From NCBI GenBank assembly GCA_017302835.1, contig JAFLCC010000002.1, positions 248,001 to 312,000 on the forward strand: a DNA stretch of 64,000 nt, written 5' to 3'. Below, piece by piece: positions 62,628-64,000 of the stretch. The translations under genes and the position numbers were made by a program. Positions within the stretch are counted from its first letter, which is position 1. Each line of letters begins with the position of its first letter. Origin of the DNA: Deltaproteobacteria bacterium. GTDB taxonomy: Bacteria; Bdellovibrionota; Bdellovibrionia; Bdellovibrionales; Bdellovibrionaceae. A model generated the notes under the pieces. The model made no database searches, was not told the origin of the DNA, and worked only from the letters and a program-made list of their open reading frames with translations.

Positions 62628-62697
62628 TTTTTAAGTTTGAGGTCGGTTTGATCTTGAGATCGGTCAGGCTGTATCTTTCTTAGGGGTGGGGTTATGT

Positions 62698-62772
62698 GCC
62701 CGTGTAGCTCAGTGGTAGAGCACACCCTTGGTAAGGGTGAGGTCGTCGGTTCGGCTCCGATCACGGGCTCCA
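62698..62772 (+). tRNA. tRNA-Thr (anticodon GGT)
   Basis: The acceptor GCCCGTG pairs with CACGGGC. The anticodon arm CACCC-TTGGTAA-GGGTG gives GGT. The T-arm reads GTCGGTTCGGCTCCGAT, and CCA is encoded. It is the last tRNA; tuf starts 109 bases downstream. Confidence 0.95.
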
Positions 62773-62881
62773 TTTGATGGCCATTATTTTAAAATGGGTG
62801 TTGAATTTTGAATATAATGAATTAGTATTGGATTTTTAGTTAATAAATATAAATAACAATTTATCTCTTCGGGAGGAAATA

Positions 62882-64000
62882 ATGTCTAAAGAGAAATTTA
62901 ACCGTAATAAACCTCATGTTAACATTGGAACCATTGGTCACGTCGATCATGGAAAAACAACTTTAACTGCAGCCATTACTACTACATTGGCGGCTGAGGG
63001 CAAATCTCAGGCTATGTCTTACGATCAAATCGATAAGTCTCCTGAAGAAAAAGAGCGTGGAATCACTATTTCTACAACTCACGTAGAGTATGAAACAGAC
63101 AAACGGCACTATGCTCACGTTGACTGTCCTGGACATGCTGACTATGTAAAAAATATGATAACAGGCGCCGCTCAAATGGATGGTGCTATTTTGGTGGTTT
63201 CTGCTGCAGATGGACCGATGCCCCAAACTAGGGAGCACATTCTTCTTGCAAGGCAAGTAGGGGTTCCTGCGTTAGTTGTATTTATGAATAAAGTGGATAT
63301 GGTTGATGATAAGGATCTTCTAGAGCTTGTCGAGATGGAAGTGCGTGAGTTATTGAGTAAGTACGAATTTCCTGGCGATAAAATTCCTATAATTCTAGGT
63401 TCTGCTAAGTTAGCTTTGGAGGGTGATAACTCTGATTTGGGAAAACCATCTATTAAGCGATTGATGGACGCTTGTGATGCTTATATTCCTGAGCCTGTTC
63501 GTGCTACTGATAAAACATTTCTAATGCCAGTTGAGGATGTATTCTCAATTTCTGGTCGAGGAACTGTGGTTACTGGTCGTGTTGAGCGTGGAATTATCAA
63601 GGTAAATGAGGAAGTTGAAATCATAGGAATTAGACCTACTCAAAAAACAACTGTTACAGGCATAGAAATGTTCCGTAAACTTCTTGATGAGGGGCAGGCT
63701 GGAGACAATTGTGGAGTTCTTCTAAGGGGAACTAAAAAAGAAGATGTTGAGCGTGGGCAAGTTTTGGCTAAACCTGGTTCTGTAAAACCTCACAAAAAAT
63801 TCAAAGCTGAAGCCTATATTCTTACAAAAGAAGAAGGCGGAAGACACACGCCCTTCTTTAATGGCTATCGTCCTCAGTTTTATTTCAGAACTACGGATGT
63901 AACAGGAGTTGTAACTTTGAAACAAGGAACAGAAATGGTTATGCCTGGTGACAGAGTTGAAATTAATGTTGAGTTAATTGCTCCAATTGCAATGGAAAAG
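62882..64000 (+). CDS. tuf: Elongation factor Tu (cut by window end)
   Basis: 373 codons are present and the frame is open at the window end; about 23 more residues are expected. The GTPase motifs are intact: G1 'GHVDHGKTT', G2 region 'ERGITIS', G3 'DCPGHADY', G4 'NKVD', G5 'GSAKLAL'. Domain 2 has '[17 protein letters not shown]' and domain 3 has '[28 protein letters not shown]'. GGGAGG precedes the ATG. One small difference is the N-terminal '[13 protein letters not shown]'. It brings aminoacyl-tRNA to the ribosome. Its place behind four tRNA genes matches tufB-type operons, so transcription is probably shared. Confidence 0.97.
   Translation, partial: MSKEKFNRNKPHVNIGTIGHVDHGKTTLTAAITTTLAAEGKSQAMSYDQIDKSPEEKERGITISTTHVEYETDKRHYAHVDCPGHADYVKNMITGAAQMDGAILVVSAADGPMPQTREHILLARQVGVPALVVFMNKVDMVDDKDLLELVEMEVRELLSKYEFPGDKIPIILGSAKLALEGDNSDLGKPSIKRLMDACDAYIPEPVRATDKTFLMPVEDVFSISGRGTVVTGRVERGIIKVNEEVEIIGIRPTQKTTVTGIEMFRKLLDEGQAGDNCGVLLRGTKKEDVERGQVLAKPGSVKPHKKFKAEAYILTKEEGGRHTPFFNGYRPQFYFRTTDVTGVVTLKQGTEMVMPGDRVEINVELIAPIAMEK

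Noticed and set aside
1-64000. CRISPR array, rRNA genes, prophage or insertion sequence with transposase
   Set aside because: No regularly spaced repeats, rRNA sequence, transposase or phage structural genes were seen; the only recombinase is a Xer-type housekeeping enzyme.

Overview
This 64 kb window is AT-rich chromosomal DNA, apart from one richer stretch near 43.6-46.6 kb. It comes from a motile Gram-negative bacterium: it carries flagellin, a type IV pilus secretin operon, many signal peptides and lipoproteins, and an outer-membrane barrel. The mix of genes is most like the Bdellovibrionota (Bdellovibrio-like, low-GC branch). The mix includes fused NuoCD, a fused alpha/beta 2-oxoacid dehydrogenase E1, NtrY/NtrX, sigma-54 activators, many secreted proteases and unnamed lipoproteins, and a 'GITYHGRL...' fibre protein. 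This placement is an inference from gene content; no rRNA is present to settle it.

Layout. 0-5.5 kb: pyrimidine/arginine genes pyrB(3' end)-carA-unknown-carB. 5.6-8.6 kb: a PhnD-type binding protein with an ABC-2 exporter, then a cysteine-repeat lipoprotein. 8.7-14.6 kb: prepilin peptidase and pilMNOPQ. 14.7-18.7 kb: a lipoprotein, a fused E1 and an atypical acyltransferase. 18.8-21.4 kb: two secreted proteases. 21.6-27.8 kb: the peripheral arm of complex I (nuoB-CD-E-F-G-I) without membrane subunits. 27.8-33.9 kb: outer-membrane protein, recO, a Xer recombinase, a sigma-54 activator without a receiver domain, a histone-H1-like protein and a lipoprotein. 34-35 kb: a 131 bp palindromic element and flagellin.

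35.5-48 kb is the accessory part. It holds a nucleotidyltransferase/HTH gene pair with its own palindromic promoter, several unrecognised secreted proteins, a large surface fibre and an unusual number of broken genes. The broken genes are a 13-codon scar of a DUF4097 gene, a LytTR-type response regulator cut to 19 codons behind its kinase, a frameshifted membrane protein and a RidA-like gene with an internal deletion. The scar lies directly beside the nucleotidyltransferase pair, which suggests that the pair arrived by insertion.

48-64 kb returns to housekeeping genes: clpB, ribE-ribB-ribH, ntrY-ntrX, proS, an S1-domain protein, an RlmB/TrmH-type rRNA methyltransferase, and a tRNA-Thr/Tyr/Gly/Thr-tuf cluster in the same order as the E. 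coli thrU-tyrU-glyT-thrT-tufB operon.

The best candidates for undescribed biology are three. First, the E1/acyltransferase pair, whose acyltransferase lacks the arginine that selects carboxylated substrates. Second, the nucleotidyltransferase/HTH module with an operator over a probably leaderless promoter. Third, the cysteine-repeat lipoprotein. All functions are read from sequence motifs by eye; no database search was possible.
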